DNA of 64,000 bases from CAJCJE01 sp035948315 (GCA_035948315.1 DASZJG010000071.1:62001-126000); one strand, 5' to 3'; shown: positions 1 through 8,707, counted from the stretch's first letter. Numbers and translations are program-made. The notes: generated by a model from the letters alone, not told the origin.

Positions 1-2610
1 GTACACCAGCACCGTGCTGTCGCCGATCGGCGACGCGAACGAGCCGTCCGGGTTGCGCCCGAACCGCAGCTGCCGGCCGTTGGGGTAGGTCAGCACGACA
101 TTGCCGGAGCCGTCGGCGTCCTGGGCCAGCTTCATGTCCAAATCGGACGCCCAGCCCAGGCCGAACGCGGTGTCCCGGCGCGGGTCAAGGCTGTTGTAGG
201 TCCGGGTGATGGCCAGCGACGGCCCGACGGCCGACACCGACGCGTCGGTGTTGTCGACCGTGTAGTTGCCGATCTGCGGGTCGATGCCGGGCGCCTCGGT
301 GGTACCCGGACTGCCCGCGAGGTGCGAGGTGATCTCCGGCTGCGCGACCCGGGCGCTGAACCGCAGGTTGCTCGCCGCGTTCGGGATCACCACGCAGCCC
401 GGTTGGGTGTTGTCATAGGTCGGGCCGACCCAGCACGGCGTGGCCAGCACCGTGTCGTTGACCAGGACACCCCAGTAGTAGGTGTGGCCCCAGAACAGCG
501 CGCCGGCAGGCGGCGCCCAGTACTGTCCGCCCCACCCGGATTCCAGGCAGGTGAACGGATCGCCCGGCTGATTGGTCAGCGCGGCGTTGTCACAGAGCCG
601 GAACTTGTAGGTCAGCCCCTTGTTCGGCCAGTTGTCCGGGTCGATGCCCTGCGCGTAGAGCGTCGGGGTCAGCGTCTGGACCGTCGCGCCCGCGCCCGGC
701 TGCTGGTAGTTGCTGGTCGGCGCGACATCGTTGACGTTGAGGTCGAGCACGCCGTTGGACACGCCGTCCGCGACCGCGAAATCCTGGCCGCTCGCGTCCC
801 ACATGGACAGACTCAGGTGGTACTTGCCCGGGGTCAGCGGGTCGATCGGCGCGGTGATGGTGGCGTTCTGGCCGGGACCGACCACCGGCATCGCGGTGCT
901 TTTGTTCTGCGCGCCGTTCTCCTGCACGGTGTAACCGAAGTGGTAGGCGCCGTTCCAGGTGGTCGCACCGCGGTTGGTGATCACCACGGTCATCGAGCCC
1001 GCCTGGTTGGCGGTCGGCTGGAGCACGTCGGTGACCTGGTAGCTCGCGCCCTCCGGCGCGTAGCGCACGTCCAGGAAGGGCCGCTGGCTGGCCGGGTCGC
1101 CGTCCGCCGACTCGTAGCGCATGCCGTTGTTGCCGGCCTCGTTCGCCGCGCGCACGCTGATGCCGTTGGTCAGCGCGTTGCCGTGCGTCCAGTCGGTCAG
1201 CACATCCGGGTTGAACGGAATACCGATCCACAGTGGATCGGTGCAGGGCTGGCCCGACGGGCAGCCGGTGGACTGGCCGAGCAACCGGCCGACCGTCGGT
1301 CCCGGCCAGTTGATCGACGACCCGCTCCACGGCTGGGTCACCTCGAACGCGCTGATCAACCCGGCGGGCGATGGGGTCGAGTCGAGTTCCTTGAGGTTGA
1401 GCGTGCCGCCGATGATGTAGTCGTTGGTCAGCCCGGACAGCGCGGAGCCCAGGTGCAGGTAGCTGCGCGCCAGCCCGGTGCCATCCGGGCGACCGGTCTC
1501 CAGTTCCGGTTCGGTGGAGTGGTTACCCGGCGAGTCGGATCGGACGTACGTGTCGTCCTCGTCCACGTTCGGCTGGGTCGCGCTGGGATCGACCACGACC
1601 GGGAACACCCGGGCCGGGTCGTGCAGCCAGCCGCTGTCCACGGACAGCCGCAGCGACCAGGTCTGCTGACCGAGTTGGTCGAGCCGGTAGTGCAGCGCCG
1701 AGGACTGGGCGGGCGAGGCGGCCGAGTCCCACATCGAACCGGCGGGCAGCACGCCAAGGACCGTGTTGCCGTTGACCAGCTCGACGTCACCGGACGCGGT
1801 CAGCCGCGGTGTCAGGCCGGACAGCGTGAGGGTGTAGGTGAAGGTCGTCGGCGCGTCCTTGCCGGCCAGCACCAACTGTTCGCGCAGACCGGTCGGGGTC
1901 GCGGCGAGCCGGAGGTCGACGCCGGGAAACACGCCGGCATAAGTGATCTGGGCGCCGTCGACCTTGCCCGTCGACGCGGCCGCCCCGTCCAGGCCGTAGG
2001 CCATCGTGGTGCCGCCACCGAGGTCCAGCCGGGCCAGCGCGGGATCCGTCGCCCCCAGCGCGAAACTGACGTTCGCGCCCGGCGTCTTCGGCGCGAGCCT
2101 GCCCTGCTCGGGCACCAGCGTCGGATCGATCGGCAGCCAGCTTCCGTCCGGCTGGCGGACGTTGTGCTGCTGGTCGTAGACCCGGAGGGTGCGGCTGCCA
2201 TCCGGGTTCTGGAACGTCTGGGTATCGGCCGTCCGGTCCTTCGGGATCTCGGTGGCCTTCGGGTCGATCGCCGGACCGGTGAAACTCTGGTGCACCTGGG
2301 GTTTGCTGTGCTCCCGGGCCGCGGGCCGGACCTGCACCGGTCGGGCGGCGGGCGCGCTGTCCGGCACCGCGCCGGCCGGCCGTGCCTCGTCGCGCTGGGG
2401 CGCGGTCAGGGTGGTGTGCGGGTCACCGGCCGCGGCGCCGTCTCGGGCGGAGCCCGATAACTGGCTCGGCGCGCTGTCCCGGGCACCAGCCGGGAGCGCG
2501 GTGTTGGCACCCGACCCTTCATACAGAAATGCCGCCGCGACCAGCGCGACGACAAAAATGATCAGCAGAGGTGTCTGGTACCCACGACGAAGTCTCGGTC
2601 TGGCCGCCAC
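1..2610 (-). CDS. RHS/DNRLRE-type large exported protein, N-terminal part (C-terminus off the window)
   Basis: An open minus-strand frame runs from a GTG at 2610 through the left edge without a stop, giving 870 residues. Residues 13-32 form one hydrophobic segment (signal anchor). A linker rich in Ala, Pro and Gly follows. Next comes a DNRLRE-like module (TWSLRLSVDSGWLHDPAR, then VFPVVVDPS), an NEW3/CARDB-like beta domain, and near the end the entry to an RHS shell (RTYNSLDPRRDTAFGLGWA, about residues 805-825). Proteins of this build usually exceed 2000 residues and end in YD repeats plus a variable toxin domain, which would lie outside the window. A purine-rich GGGGG about 9 nt upstream supports the GTG. 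Function as a wall-associated or released polymorphic toxin is inferred from family only. Confidence 0.85.
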   Translation of the reverse strand, partial: MAARPRLRRGYQTPLLIIFVVALVAAAFLYEGSGANTALPAGARDSAPSQLSGSARDGAAAGDPHTTLTAPQRDEARPAGAVPDSAPAARPVQVRPAAREHSKPQVHQSFTGPAIDPKATEIPKDRTADTQTFQNPDGSRTLRVYDQQHNVRQPDGSWLPIDPTLVPEQGRLAPKTPGANVSFALGATDPALARLDLGGGTTMAYGLDGAAASTGKVDGAQITYAGVFPGVDLRLAATPTGLREQLVLAGKDAPTTFTYTLTLSGLTPRLTASGDVELVNGNTVLGVLPAGSMWDSAASPAQSSALHYRLDQLGQQTWSLRLSVDSGWLHDPARVFPVVVDPSATQPNVDEDDTYVRSDSPGNHSTEPELETGRPDGTGLARSYLHLGSALSGLTNDYIIGGTLNLKELDSTPSPAGLISAFEVTQPWSGSSINWPGPTVGRLLGQSTGCPSGQPCTDPLWIGIPFNPDVLTDWTHGNALTNGISVRAANEAGNNGMRYESADGDPASQRPFLDVRYAPEGASYQVTDVLQPTANQAGSMTVVITNRGATTWNGAYHFGYTVQENGAQNKSTAMPVVGPGQNATITAPIDPLTPGKYHLSLSMWDASGQDFAVADGVSNGVLDLNVNDVAPTSNYQQPGAGATVQTLTPTLYAQGIDPDNWPNKGLTYKFRLCDNAALTNQPGDPFTCLESGWGGQYWAPPAGALFWGHTYYWGVLVNDTVLATPCWVGPTYDNTQPGCVVIPNAASNLRFSARVAQPEITSHLAGSPGTTEAPGIDPQIGNYTVDNTDASVSAVGPSLAITRTYNSLDPRRDTAFGLGWASDLDMKLAQDADGSGNVVLTYPNGRQLRFGRNPDGSFASPIGDSTVLVY

Positions 2611-2988
2611 GGCAAACCCCCAGCTCTCGCCCTTCGCCGCCGACGGTCGTCGGCTGGCAGTCAGGCAGTAGTAGAACTGGGATGAATCGGATGAACAAGC
2701 TATTCGACGTACTTCGAAAAGCTTGCGCGAACCGGCGCCGGATGCATCAACCGGGCAGGAAGATCCGGTAGCCGATGCCCCGGATGTTCTCGATCAGAGG
2801 CGGGTCGCCGAGCCTGCGGCGCAACTGGTTGATCGTGACGGCCAGCACGTTGGAGGCCGGCCAGTTTCCAGCTGGGGGTGGTCCCGTAACGATCGCGGCC
2901 CATGCCGCTCTGGCAGCAACCGGTCAACCCGCCCTCCGCGCCGGCGATCGACTGGACCATCGGTTGTCGGCGCGGGAAGGGACACGGC
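2611..2988. other. Gene-free gap between the RHS gene and the toxin cassette
   Basis: No intact gene is seen in this 378-bp stretch. It contains the 5' flank of the RHS gene and a 114-bp detached copy of a response-regulator 3' end (2747-2860). It also contains 128 bp leading to the cassette, with a strong Shine-Dalgarno sequence (GGAAGGGA) just before 2989. Promoters for the RHS gene (leftward) and the cassette (rightward) should lie here, but no convincing -35/-10 pair was recognised. Confidence 0.6.
2747..2860 (-). pseudogene. Detached 3' fragment of a response-regulator gene (direct repeat, left copy)
   Basis: This stretch matches 4919-5032 over 114 bp with two mismatches (2750 and one G/A in the middle). 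It encodes the last 37 residues of the winged-helix domain, ending in LPG and the stop codon at 2747-2749. It has no start and no receiver domain, so it is a remnant. The match begins exactly at the stop codon and ends at GGAGGCCGG. The two copies bracket the toxin cassette in direct orientation, which suggests insertion or recombination at the 3' end of the regulator gene. Confidence 0.9.
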
Positions 2989-3309
2989 ATGGGCGACACG
3001 CTGGACATGATGGTGGACGCGACCGATCGGGCCATGCACGGGCTGGCCACGTTCGGCACGGACCTGACCCGCGACTGCCAGACGGCGCGGTCGAGGATCG
3101 AGTCATTGACCGGCACCTTGGGCCGGGGGCCGCTCGGCGCCCGGTTCATAGCGAACTTCGCCTCCGGGCAACGGAAACTCGACCAGGACGTCACCGCGAC
3201 CGACTGGGTGCCCACCGCGTTGGCCGGAGCCGGGCAGGACTGCGTGCGCAACTATGCCACGACCGAGGCTCATGCCGAGGCGGAACTGCTGCGGGCGAAG
3301 TTCCCGTGA
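2989..3309 (+). CDS. WXG100/EspC-like ESX partner of the adjacent toxin
   Basis: A 106-residue, mostly helical protein with no signal peptide. The start at 2989 is chosen over an earlier in-frame ATG (2902) because GGAAGGGA lies 7 nt upstream and the earlier codons do not look like protein. The motif GPLGARFI (about residues 45-52) recurs as GPMGSRFI in the orphan gene at 30584. The C-terminal tail carries YATTE, which fits the YxxxD/E type VII export signal. Its stop overlaps the GTG start of the toxin gene (GTGA), so the two are translationally coupled. The likely role is to pair with the toxin's N-terminal helical domain for export. The family assignment rests on size, motif and context. 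Confidence 0.75.
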   Translation: MGDTLDMMVDATDRAMHGLATFGTDLTRDCQTARSRIESLTGTLGRGPLGARFIANFASGQRKLDQDVTATDWVPTALAGAGQDCVRNYATTEAHAEAELLRAKFP

Positions 3310-4514
3310 TCCCGGAGCCTCAGAGTCCACTATGGACTGCGGTGTGCCGGTACTACGACTCGTGGCCGCCCGACAATGAGGACAATGCCCGCGAGCTCGC
3401 CGACGCACTCACCGATCTGGGCAACGTCGCCCACAACGCCAACGCCGATCTGGACGGCACCGCACGGACGGTGTCCGACGTGTGGCACGACGAGGCCGGT
3501 GGCGTGCTGGCGACGAAACTCACCGACAACTCCCGGTCGTGGGCGGGCATCGACACCAGCGCGCGGAAGCTGGCCGGCACGGCCGGCGACTACGCCATGG
3601 AACTGGTCGACGCCAAGCACATCATCATCGACGTCATCGCGCGCAACGAGGCGGAGTACCTGCGGCTGCTGCTGAACGCGCAAACCAGCGACCTGGCCGC
3701 GAGCTTCGCCCAGGGCGTCGCCGCCTACCTGCGCCGAGTCGTCGGCGACGGTCAGGCCATGCCGCAACACACCGGCGGCGGCATCTTCGGGCCGATTCTC
3801 GCCGGGCTCGAACACGTGGCCGGCGACCTGGCCAACGGCGTGGCGTCGCTGGGCAACGCAATGCTGCACGACCCCGGCGCGGTCGGCGAGACGCTGGCCG
3901 GCGCGGCGCTGATGGCGCTGAGCGCGGGCGGCGAGGTCGGCGGGGTCGCGTTGGACGCCACTGGTGTGGGCGCCGTCCTGGGCGTGCCGGCCAACGTGGT
4001 GTCCGCGATGGGCATCGCGACCGGCGCAGGTATGGCCGGCCTCGGCGTGCACACGCTTGCGCAGGACGCGGCCGGCCCGGACAAGGTGACCCAGTTCGAC
4101 TCGGCCAACTCCGGGGGCGACGGCGCGAGCGGGCCCGGCGACGGCGCGTCCAACCGCATCCGGCCCGCGGTGGACGGCGACACCAACTATGTCGTGGACA
4201 ATCCATCGGACCCGTCGCAGACGATCACCGATATCGACCGGGTCGACAACGGAACTCTCTGGGAGGAGAAGACCGCGACCGGGCAGGATCCCCGAATGAA
4301 TATCCCGTCCTGGGTGAACAGAAACGTCACGGGAAAACTCGACTCCTACGTCCAGGCGCGCCAGTACATGCCGGGATACGAGAACGCGCCGCTGGGTCTG
4401 GACTTCACCCGGTCCGGGACGACACCAGGGTTTCAGCAGGCCGTGCAGGACGCGGTTGACCAGTGGAAGGCAGCCAATCCCGACATACCGGTCTCAGTAA
4501 GGTGGGCGCCATGA
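3306..4514 (+). CDS. ESX-exported polymorphic toxin with a putative PD-(D/E)xK nuclease C-terminus
   Basis: A 402-residue protein starting at a GTG that overlaps the previous stop. The N-terminal 130 residues match the N-terminus of the effector at 8709 (WPPDNED motif, then VWHDEAG, a WXG-like turn). Residues 170-255 are Gly/Ala-rich and hydrophobic. After an acidic, Gly-rich linker, the C-terminal 110 residues contain D311/D314 followed by E320-x-K322 (NGTLWEEKTATG), the pattern of restriction-endonuclease-fold toxins. Its stop overlaps the ATG of the next small gene, the usual toxin-immunity layout. Nuclease activity is inferred from the D...ExK pattern and has not been tested by structure comparison; another toxin fold is possible. 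Confidence 0.7.
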   Translation: MIPEPQSPLWTAVCRYYDSWPPDNEDNARELADALTDLGNVAHNANADLDGTARTVSDVWHDEAGGVLATKLTDNSRSWAGIDTSARKLAGTAGDYAMELVDAKHIIIDVIARNEAEYLRLLLNAQTSDLAASFAQGVAAYLRRVVGDGQAMPQHTGGGIFGPILAGLEHVAGDLANGVASLGNAMLHDPGAVGETLAGAALMALSAGGEVGGVALDATGVGAVLGVPANVVSAMGIATGAGMAGLGVHTLAQDAAGPDKVTQFDSANSGGDGASGPGDGASNRIRPAVDGDTNYVVDNPSDPSQTITDIDRVDNGTLWEEKTATGQDPRMNIPSWVNRNVTGKLDSYVQARQYMPGYENAPLGLDFTRSGTTPGFQQAVQDAVDQWKAANPDIPVSVRWAP

Positions 4515-4873
4515 GCGCAACATTTCTGGTGGGCGACGTCGTCGTCTGGTCGCCGTCGAACCAGGTGGCCCGACTGTTCGTCGGTCAGGCCGAAACGATC
4601 GCCGCGACTTTCGGCGCGCCATCCGGAATCGGCGACATCGTCGAGGACGAGTGTGAAATAGACCCGGCCGTATTCGGGAAATTCCTGACCGAGGTCCTTC
4701 ACCAGTACCAGGCCACCGCGCATCCAATCCTGCGGTCACTGCTGATCGGGTTCGTCGGGACCGCCCTGGTACTGGCCGACCGGGCCGGTCTCGCGTTGCC
4801 CGAACTGCCACCCGACCAGTTGGCCGCTTGGACGGCGGTGCGCCAGGAACAGACCCGATGGATGTCTCGCTGA
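4511..4873 (+). CDS. Probable immunity protein to the preceding toxin
   Basis: A 120-residue protein whose ATG overlaps the toxin stop (ATGA), with AAGGTGGG just upstream. An earlier in-frame ATG at 4463 lies inside the toxin gene and is not used here. The protein is acidic in its middle part (DIVEDECEID), has no signal peptide, and carries one weakly hydrophobic helix (LRSLLIGFVGTALVLA). No known family is recognised. Its role is inferred from size, acidity, coupling to a toxin gene and position as the last gene of the cassette. The direct repeat starts 45 bp after its stop. Confidence 0.6.
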   Translation: MSATFLVGDVVVWSPSNQVARLFVGQAETIAATFGAPSGIGDIVEDECEIDPAVFGKFLTEVLHQYQATAHPILRSLLIGFVGTALVLADRAGLALPELPPDQLAAWTAVRQEQTRWMSR

Positions 4874-4918
4874 CAGCTGCGACGCCGACTGCTGCCGACG
4901 CCGACCAGCCGATGAAGT

Positions 4919-5032
4919 TCACCCGGGCAGGAAGATCCGGTAGCCGATGCCCCGGATGTTCTCGATCAGGGGCGGGTCGCCGAGCCTGCGGCGCAACTGG
5001 TTGATCGTGACGGCCAGCACGTTGGAGGCCGG
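4919..5032 (-). repeat. 114-bp direct repeat, right copy (inside the intact response-regulator gene)
   Basis: This is the intact-gene copy of the repeat also found at 2747-2860, 2172 bp away and in the same orientation. It runs from the stop codon of the response regulator into its winged-helix coding sequence. 112 of 114 positions are identical, so the duplication is recent or has been kept alike by recombination. Confidence 0.9.
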
Positions 5033-5584
5033 TGCCTCGGCCTCGTCCCAGGCACAGTCGTGCAGTTCCTGTTGCCGCACCGGTTTCCCCGGCTCGGTCA
5101 GCAGCCGTTCCAGGATCAGGAACTGCTTGTGGGTCAGGGTGAGCAGCACACCGGCCCGGCGCACCTCGTGCCGGCCGCGGTCGAGTTCCACGTCCGCGAA
5201 GCGCAGCACCGGGGCGGCCGGTAGGCTCGCGCGACGGCACAGGCTGACCACTCTGGCCACCAGTTCCGCCATGGCGAACGGTTTCACCAGGTAGTCGCCG
5301 CCGCCGAGGCGCAGGCCGTCGACGCGGTCGGCCAGGCTGTCGCGCGCGGTCAGGAACAGCACCGGCAGGTTCCAGCCGGCCTGCCGCCTGCGGGCCACGT
5401 AGTGCAGCCCGTCGCCGGAGGGCAGCATCCGGTCGAACACCGCGCCGTCGTAGGCGTTCACGTACAGCGCCTGGTCGGCGGCTGGCAGGTCGCCCGCGGT
5501 GTCCACCGCGAATCCGGCGCCGCGCAGCGCCACCTCCACCGCGAGCCGCAGATTCGCGTCGTCCTCGACCACCAGTACCCGCAC
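4919..5584 (-). CDS. OmpR/PhoB-family response regulator (orphan)
   Basis: A 221-residue regulator starting at a GTG (VRVLVVEDD). The receiver domain has the acidic pair near residues 8-9, the phosphoacceptor Asp in VFDRMLP, Thr in FLTAR and Lys in LVKPF. A winged-helix DNA-binding domain follows (about 125-221, ending GIGYRIFLPG). No kinase gene is adjacent. The closest two-component pair in view is at 6798/7460, whose regulator is clearly related (both read ADRV...GGxDYLVKPFAMAEL), so cross-talk is possible. The 3' 114 bp are duplicated at 2747-2860. Confidence 0.92.
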   Translation of the reverse strand: MRVLVVEDDANLRLAVEVALRGAGFAVDTAGDLPAADQALYVNAYDGAVFDRMLPSGDGLHYVARRRQAGWNLPVLFLTARDSLADRVDGLRLGGGDYLVKPFAMAELVARVVSLCRRASLPAAPVLRFADVELDRGRHEVRRAGVLLTLTHKQFLILERLLTEPGKPVRQQELHDCAWDEAEAPASNVLAVTINQLRRRLGDPPLIENIRGIGYRIFLPG

Positions 5585-5632
5585 CGGGGCACGGTATCGC
5601 GATCAACGGACGGCCCGGATGGCACCGACGGC

Positions 5633-6763
5633 TCAGCCGGCTCTCTCCAACAGCCAGCCGCGATCGGCCAGCTTCACACCGGCCTGGAACCGGCTGCGCG
5701 CGCCGAGTCGGTTCATCACGTCGGCCACCATCCGCCGCACCGTGCGCACCGAGATCCCCAGTCGCGCCCCGGCGGACTCGTCGGTCGCGCCGGAGCACAG
5801 CAGATCCAGCAGCGCCCGCTCCCGGCTGGTCAGGCCCGGTCCGACGGCGTCAGGGTCGGCCGGGATCAGCGGCGCGGCACCGGGCCAGATCCGCTCGAAC
5901 AGGCCAACGGTCGAGGCGACCACGCCGGGCAGCCGGAACACGGCCGCCCCGGCCCCGTCCGCGGGCAGCACGGCGACCATGCCGTCGATCACCATGCCCT
6001 CCATCGGCACCTCGGCCTCGGTGCGCACCTCGGCGCCGGCCAGCGACAGCTGGTTGAGCGGCCCGGACAGGCGCGCCGTGTCGGGGAACAGCACGCGGTA
6101 GCGCACGCCGCGCCGCAGGTTCTCGTGATCGAGCCTGCCGAACCGCGCGTTGCCGCTGCCGCTGATGATCAACACCTCGCGACGGGCCGAGGCCAGCAGC
6201 GCGTCCAGACCCGCCCGGCCGACCGTGGGCGAGTTGTCGCTGACCAGCGTCAACCGGCCGGTTGGCCGGCGCGCGGCGGCCAGCTGCGTCGACAGTTCCT
6301 GGTGCAGCTCGTCCAGCCGGGTCGCGGTCGACCGGGCGATGGCGCAGCCGAGCCCGTCCAGCGGGGCGCCCCGCCACAACGCCAGCGCGCCGGTCAGCAG
6401 CTCGATGGCCTCATCGGCCGACCCGGCCGCCAGCGCCTCCCGCGCGGCAGCCGCCATGGTCCGCGCCTGCTCGGCGTCGAGTTCGCCGGGCAGCACCCGC
6501 AGGCGGTAGGTCCCTGGCCCGCACTCGAGCCGCTCCCCCACCGCGCGGCGCAGCGCACGCGCATAGTTGCGGACCGCCGCCGTCGCGGCTGCCGGCACGA
6601 CCTGTTCATGCCAAATCGCGGCGATCAGCTGATCTACGCCGACCCACTTGTTAGCGTGGCAGAGCAATGCCGCCAACAGCACACCGGGCTTCCTGCCCCC
6701 ACACACGATCGGCACACCTTCGTCGGTGTGTGCCGCGACCGGACCAAGCACGCGAAACTGCAT
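5633..6763 (-). CDS. SARP-type N-terminus fused to a PLD/TrmB-like domain and LuxR helix-turn-helix
   Basis: A 376-residue regulator. The start at 6763 (MQFRVLGPV) is chosen because everything upstream in frame is antisense to the divergent response regulator. Residues 1-95 are the SARP winged helix (FRVLGPV, then GGRKPGVLLAALL), and about 95-150 is a short BTAD-like helical stretch. Residues 180-260 resemble the phospholipase-D-like sensor of TrmB/LuxR regulators (REVLIISGSG, VRYRVLFPD). The last 65 residues are a LuxR HTH (LTSRERALLDLL, GISVRTVRRMV). Having DNA-binding domains at both ends is unusual. Only 34 bp separate its start from the divergent regulator at 6798. Confidence 0.8.
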   Translation of the reverse strand: MQFRVLGPVAAHTDEGVPIVCGGRKPGVLLAALLCHANKWVGVDQLIAAIWHEQVVPAAATAAVRNYARALRRAVGERLECGPGTYRLRVLPGELDAEQARTMAAAAREALAAGSADEAIELLTGALALWRGAPLDGLGCAIARSTATRLDELHQELSTQLAAARRPTGRLTLVSDNSPTVGRAGLDALLASARREVLIISGSGNARFGRLDHENLRRGVRYRVLFPDTARLSGPLNQLSLAGAEVRTEAEVPMEGMVIDGMVAVLPADGAGAAVFRLPGVVASTVGLFERIWPGAAPLIPADPDAVGPGLTSRERALLDLLCSGATDESAGARLGISVRTVRRMVADVMNRLGARSRFQAGVKLADRGWLLERAG

Positions 6764-6797
6764 GGTCCTACTTTCCGTCCCGACACATGAGGTTTTG

Positions 6798-7463
6798 ATG
6801 ACACGGGTGCTGCTCGTCGAGGATGACGAGAATCTGCGGGTCAGCGTCGCCACGCAGCTGTCCGCGGCCGGCCTGGTCATCGACGCCGCGGGTGACATCG
6901 CCACGGCCGACCGGCTGCTGCGCAGCACGCCCTACGCCTGTGTCGTGTTCGACCGGATGCTGCCCGACGGCGACGCCATCGGGTTCGTGCACGCAATGCG
7001 ACAGCAGGGCTGGCGCACGCCGGTACTGTTCCTCACCGCCCGGGACGCGCTGGCCGACCGGGTGGCCGGCTTCGAGCACGGCGGGGACGACTACCTGGTC
7101 AAGCCGTTCGCCATGGCCGAGCTGACCGCGCGGGTGGCCATCCTGGCCCGGCACGACGGCATCGGCCGACCGTCCGTGCTGCGACACGCCGACCTGGTGA
7201 TGGACTGCGCGCGGCGGGAGGTCCACCGCGACGGTGTGCTGCTGACGCTGACGCCCAAGGAGTTCGCGGTGCTGGAGTACCTGCTCACCCGGGCGGAGAC
7301 CGCGGTGCCCAGGGCCGACCTGATCGAGCACTGCTGGGACGAGCAGACCGACCCGCTGTCCAATGTGGTCGACGTGGTGGTCAAACGACTGCGCGCCAAG
7401 CTGCACGAACCAGTGCTGATCCACGCGGTGCGCGGCATCGGCTACCGGCTGGGCGCGGCGTGA
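6798..7463 (+). CDS. OmpR/PhoB-family response regulator, partner of the kinase at 7460
   Basis: A 221-residue regulator. The start at 6798 has GAGG six bases upstream. The receiver has VEDDENL, the phosphoacceptor Asp in VFDRMLPDGD, FLTARD and LVKPF. The winged helix ends GIGYRLGAA. Its last codons overlap the kinase start (GTGA), so the two are co-translated. It resembles the orphan regulator at 4919 throughout. Output genes cannot be read from the sequence; the neighbouring SARP fusion gene and the ESX effectors are candidates by position. Confidence 0.93.
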   Translation: MTRVLLVEDDENLRVSVATQLSAAGLVIDAAGDIATADRLLRSTPYACVVFDRMLPDGDAIGFVHAMRQQGWRTPVLFLTARDALADRVAGFEHGGDDYLVKPFAMAELTARVAILARHDGIGRPSVLRHADLVMDCARREVHRDGVLLTLTPKEFAVLEYLLTRAETAVPRADLIEHCWDEQTDPLSNVVDVVVKRLRAKLHEPVLIHAVRGIGYRLGAA

Positions 7464-8707
7464 ACGGTTCGGCGGTGGACCGGCTGCACAGGCTGCGCAG
7501 GGCGATGACCGCGCTGTTCGTCGGAGTCAACGCGGTCGGCCTGGTGATCTTCGCCTGGCTGCTGATCAAGGACGACAGCACGCAGCGTCTCGATCAGACC
7601 GACGGGGCGCTGACCATGGTCACCTCGTCGATCAGCAGGCAGGTCGGCTACGACGGGACCGTCGACTTCCACCTGGTCAACACCGACGAGCTGAACGCGC
7701 AGTGCCCGCAGTTCGCGATCCTGCCCGGGAGCGCGCCCGCGTTCCAGGCGCACGTGTCGGCGAAATCCTGCGTGCCGATGGACCAGGCGACACTGTCCGA
7801 ACTGGCCACCGCCGCGGTGCAGGGCGGCACGGTGCTCACCGGCGACGCGCTGGACCAGGACCAGACGCCGGTCCGGTTCCGGGTGGAACCGCTGCGCAAG
7901 CCGGGCGGTGGCTATCTCGGCGCGGTGGTCGCGGTGCAGGGACTGGGCGCGGACGAGACGAAGCACGACGAGTTCATGTGGCTGGTGATCGGCGGCGGCC
8001 TCGGCATACTCGTGCTGCTGGCGCTGGCCGGGCACCTGGTGTCGGGCCGGTCGATCCGCCCAGCGCTCAACGCGTTGCAGCAGCAGGAGACCCTGCTCGC
8101 CGAGACCGCGCACGACCTGCGCAGCCCGATCGCCGCGCTGCGCGCGCTGGCCGAGACCGCACTGTCCAATCCGGAGCGCAGCGCCGACATCCTGCCGCGC
8201 ACGGTCGGGCTGGCCGCGACCATGGGCGGCATCATCGACAGCCTGCTGGTGCGCGCCCGGCTCGCCGCCGGGGTCGAACAGCTGAACCTGCAACCGGTGT
8301 GGCTCGATCAGTTGGTCGCCGGGGTGGTCGAGGAGGCCGAGCCGCACGCCGCGCAGGTCACCCTGACCGCGGCCCCGACCAAGGTGAACGCCGATCCCGC
8401 GCTGCTGCGCCGGGCCATCCGCAACCTGCTGGACAACGCGGTGCGCTACGGCCACCGCCCGGACGAACGGGCGATCGTGCACATCACCGTGGCCGGAGGC
8501 ACGGTCACCGTGGCCGACCACGGTCCGGGGGTCGACCCGGCGAGCGTGGGCGACGCCTTCGACCGGTTCAAGACCACCGGGGGAACCGGGCTCGGGTTGT
8601 CCATCGTGCGCTGGGTGACCCAGGCGCACGGCGGGGTGCTGTCGGTGTACAACGCGGACGAGGGCGGCGCGATCTTCGAACTGCGCCTGCCCCTGATCGC
8701 CCGCTGA
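7460..8707 (+). CDS. Sensor histidine kinase
   Basis: A 415-residue membrane kinase starting at a GTG that overlaps the response-regulator stop. A first membrane segment (about 15-36) is followed by an extracytoplasmic sensor of roughly 135 residues and a second membrane segment (about 175-195). The dimerisation helix has the phospho-acceptor His in AETAHDLRSPIAALR. The ATPase domain keeps the N box (RNLLDNAVRYG), G1 (VADHGPGV) and G2 (GTGLGLSIVRW). It ends one base before the stop of the convergent effector gene at 8709, with no terminator between them. The sensor domain belongs to no family recognised here. Confidence 0.92.
   Translation: MNGSAVDRLHRLRRAMTALFVGVNAVGLVIFAWLLIKDDSTQRLDQTDGALTMVTSSISRQVGYDGTVDFHLVNTDELNAQCPQFAILPGSAPAFQAHVSAKSCVPMDQATLSELATAAVQGGTVLTGDALDQDQTPVRFRVEPLRKPGGGYLGAVVAVQGLGADETKHDEFMWLVIGGGLGILVLLALAGHLVSGRSIRPALNALQQQETLLAETAHDLRSPIAALRALAETALSNPERSADILPRTVGLAATMGGIIDSLLVRARLAAGVEQLNLQPVWLDQLVAGVVEEAEPHAAQVTLTAAPTKVNADPALLRRAIRNLLDNAVRYGHRPDERAIVHITVAGGTVTVADHGPGVDPASVGDAFDRFKTTGGTGLGLSIVRWVTQAHGGVLSVYNADEGGAIFELRLPLIAR

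Noticed and set aside
322..2460. 712-codon plus-strand frame at the left end
   Set aside because: It is antisense to the RHS/DNRLRE gene, whose minus-strand translation has a signal anchor and recognisable domains.
2775..3305. N-terminal extension of the toxin frame across the partner gene
   Set aside because: The extension is the out-of-frame reading of the repeat and the partner gene; homology with the 8709 effector begins at the GTG at 3306.
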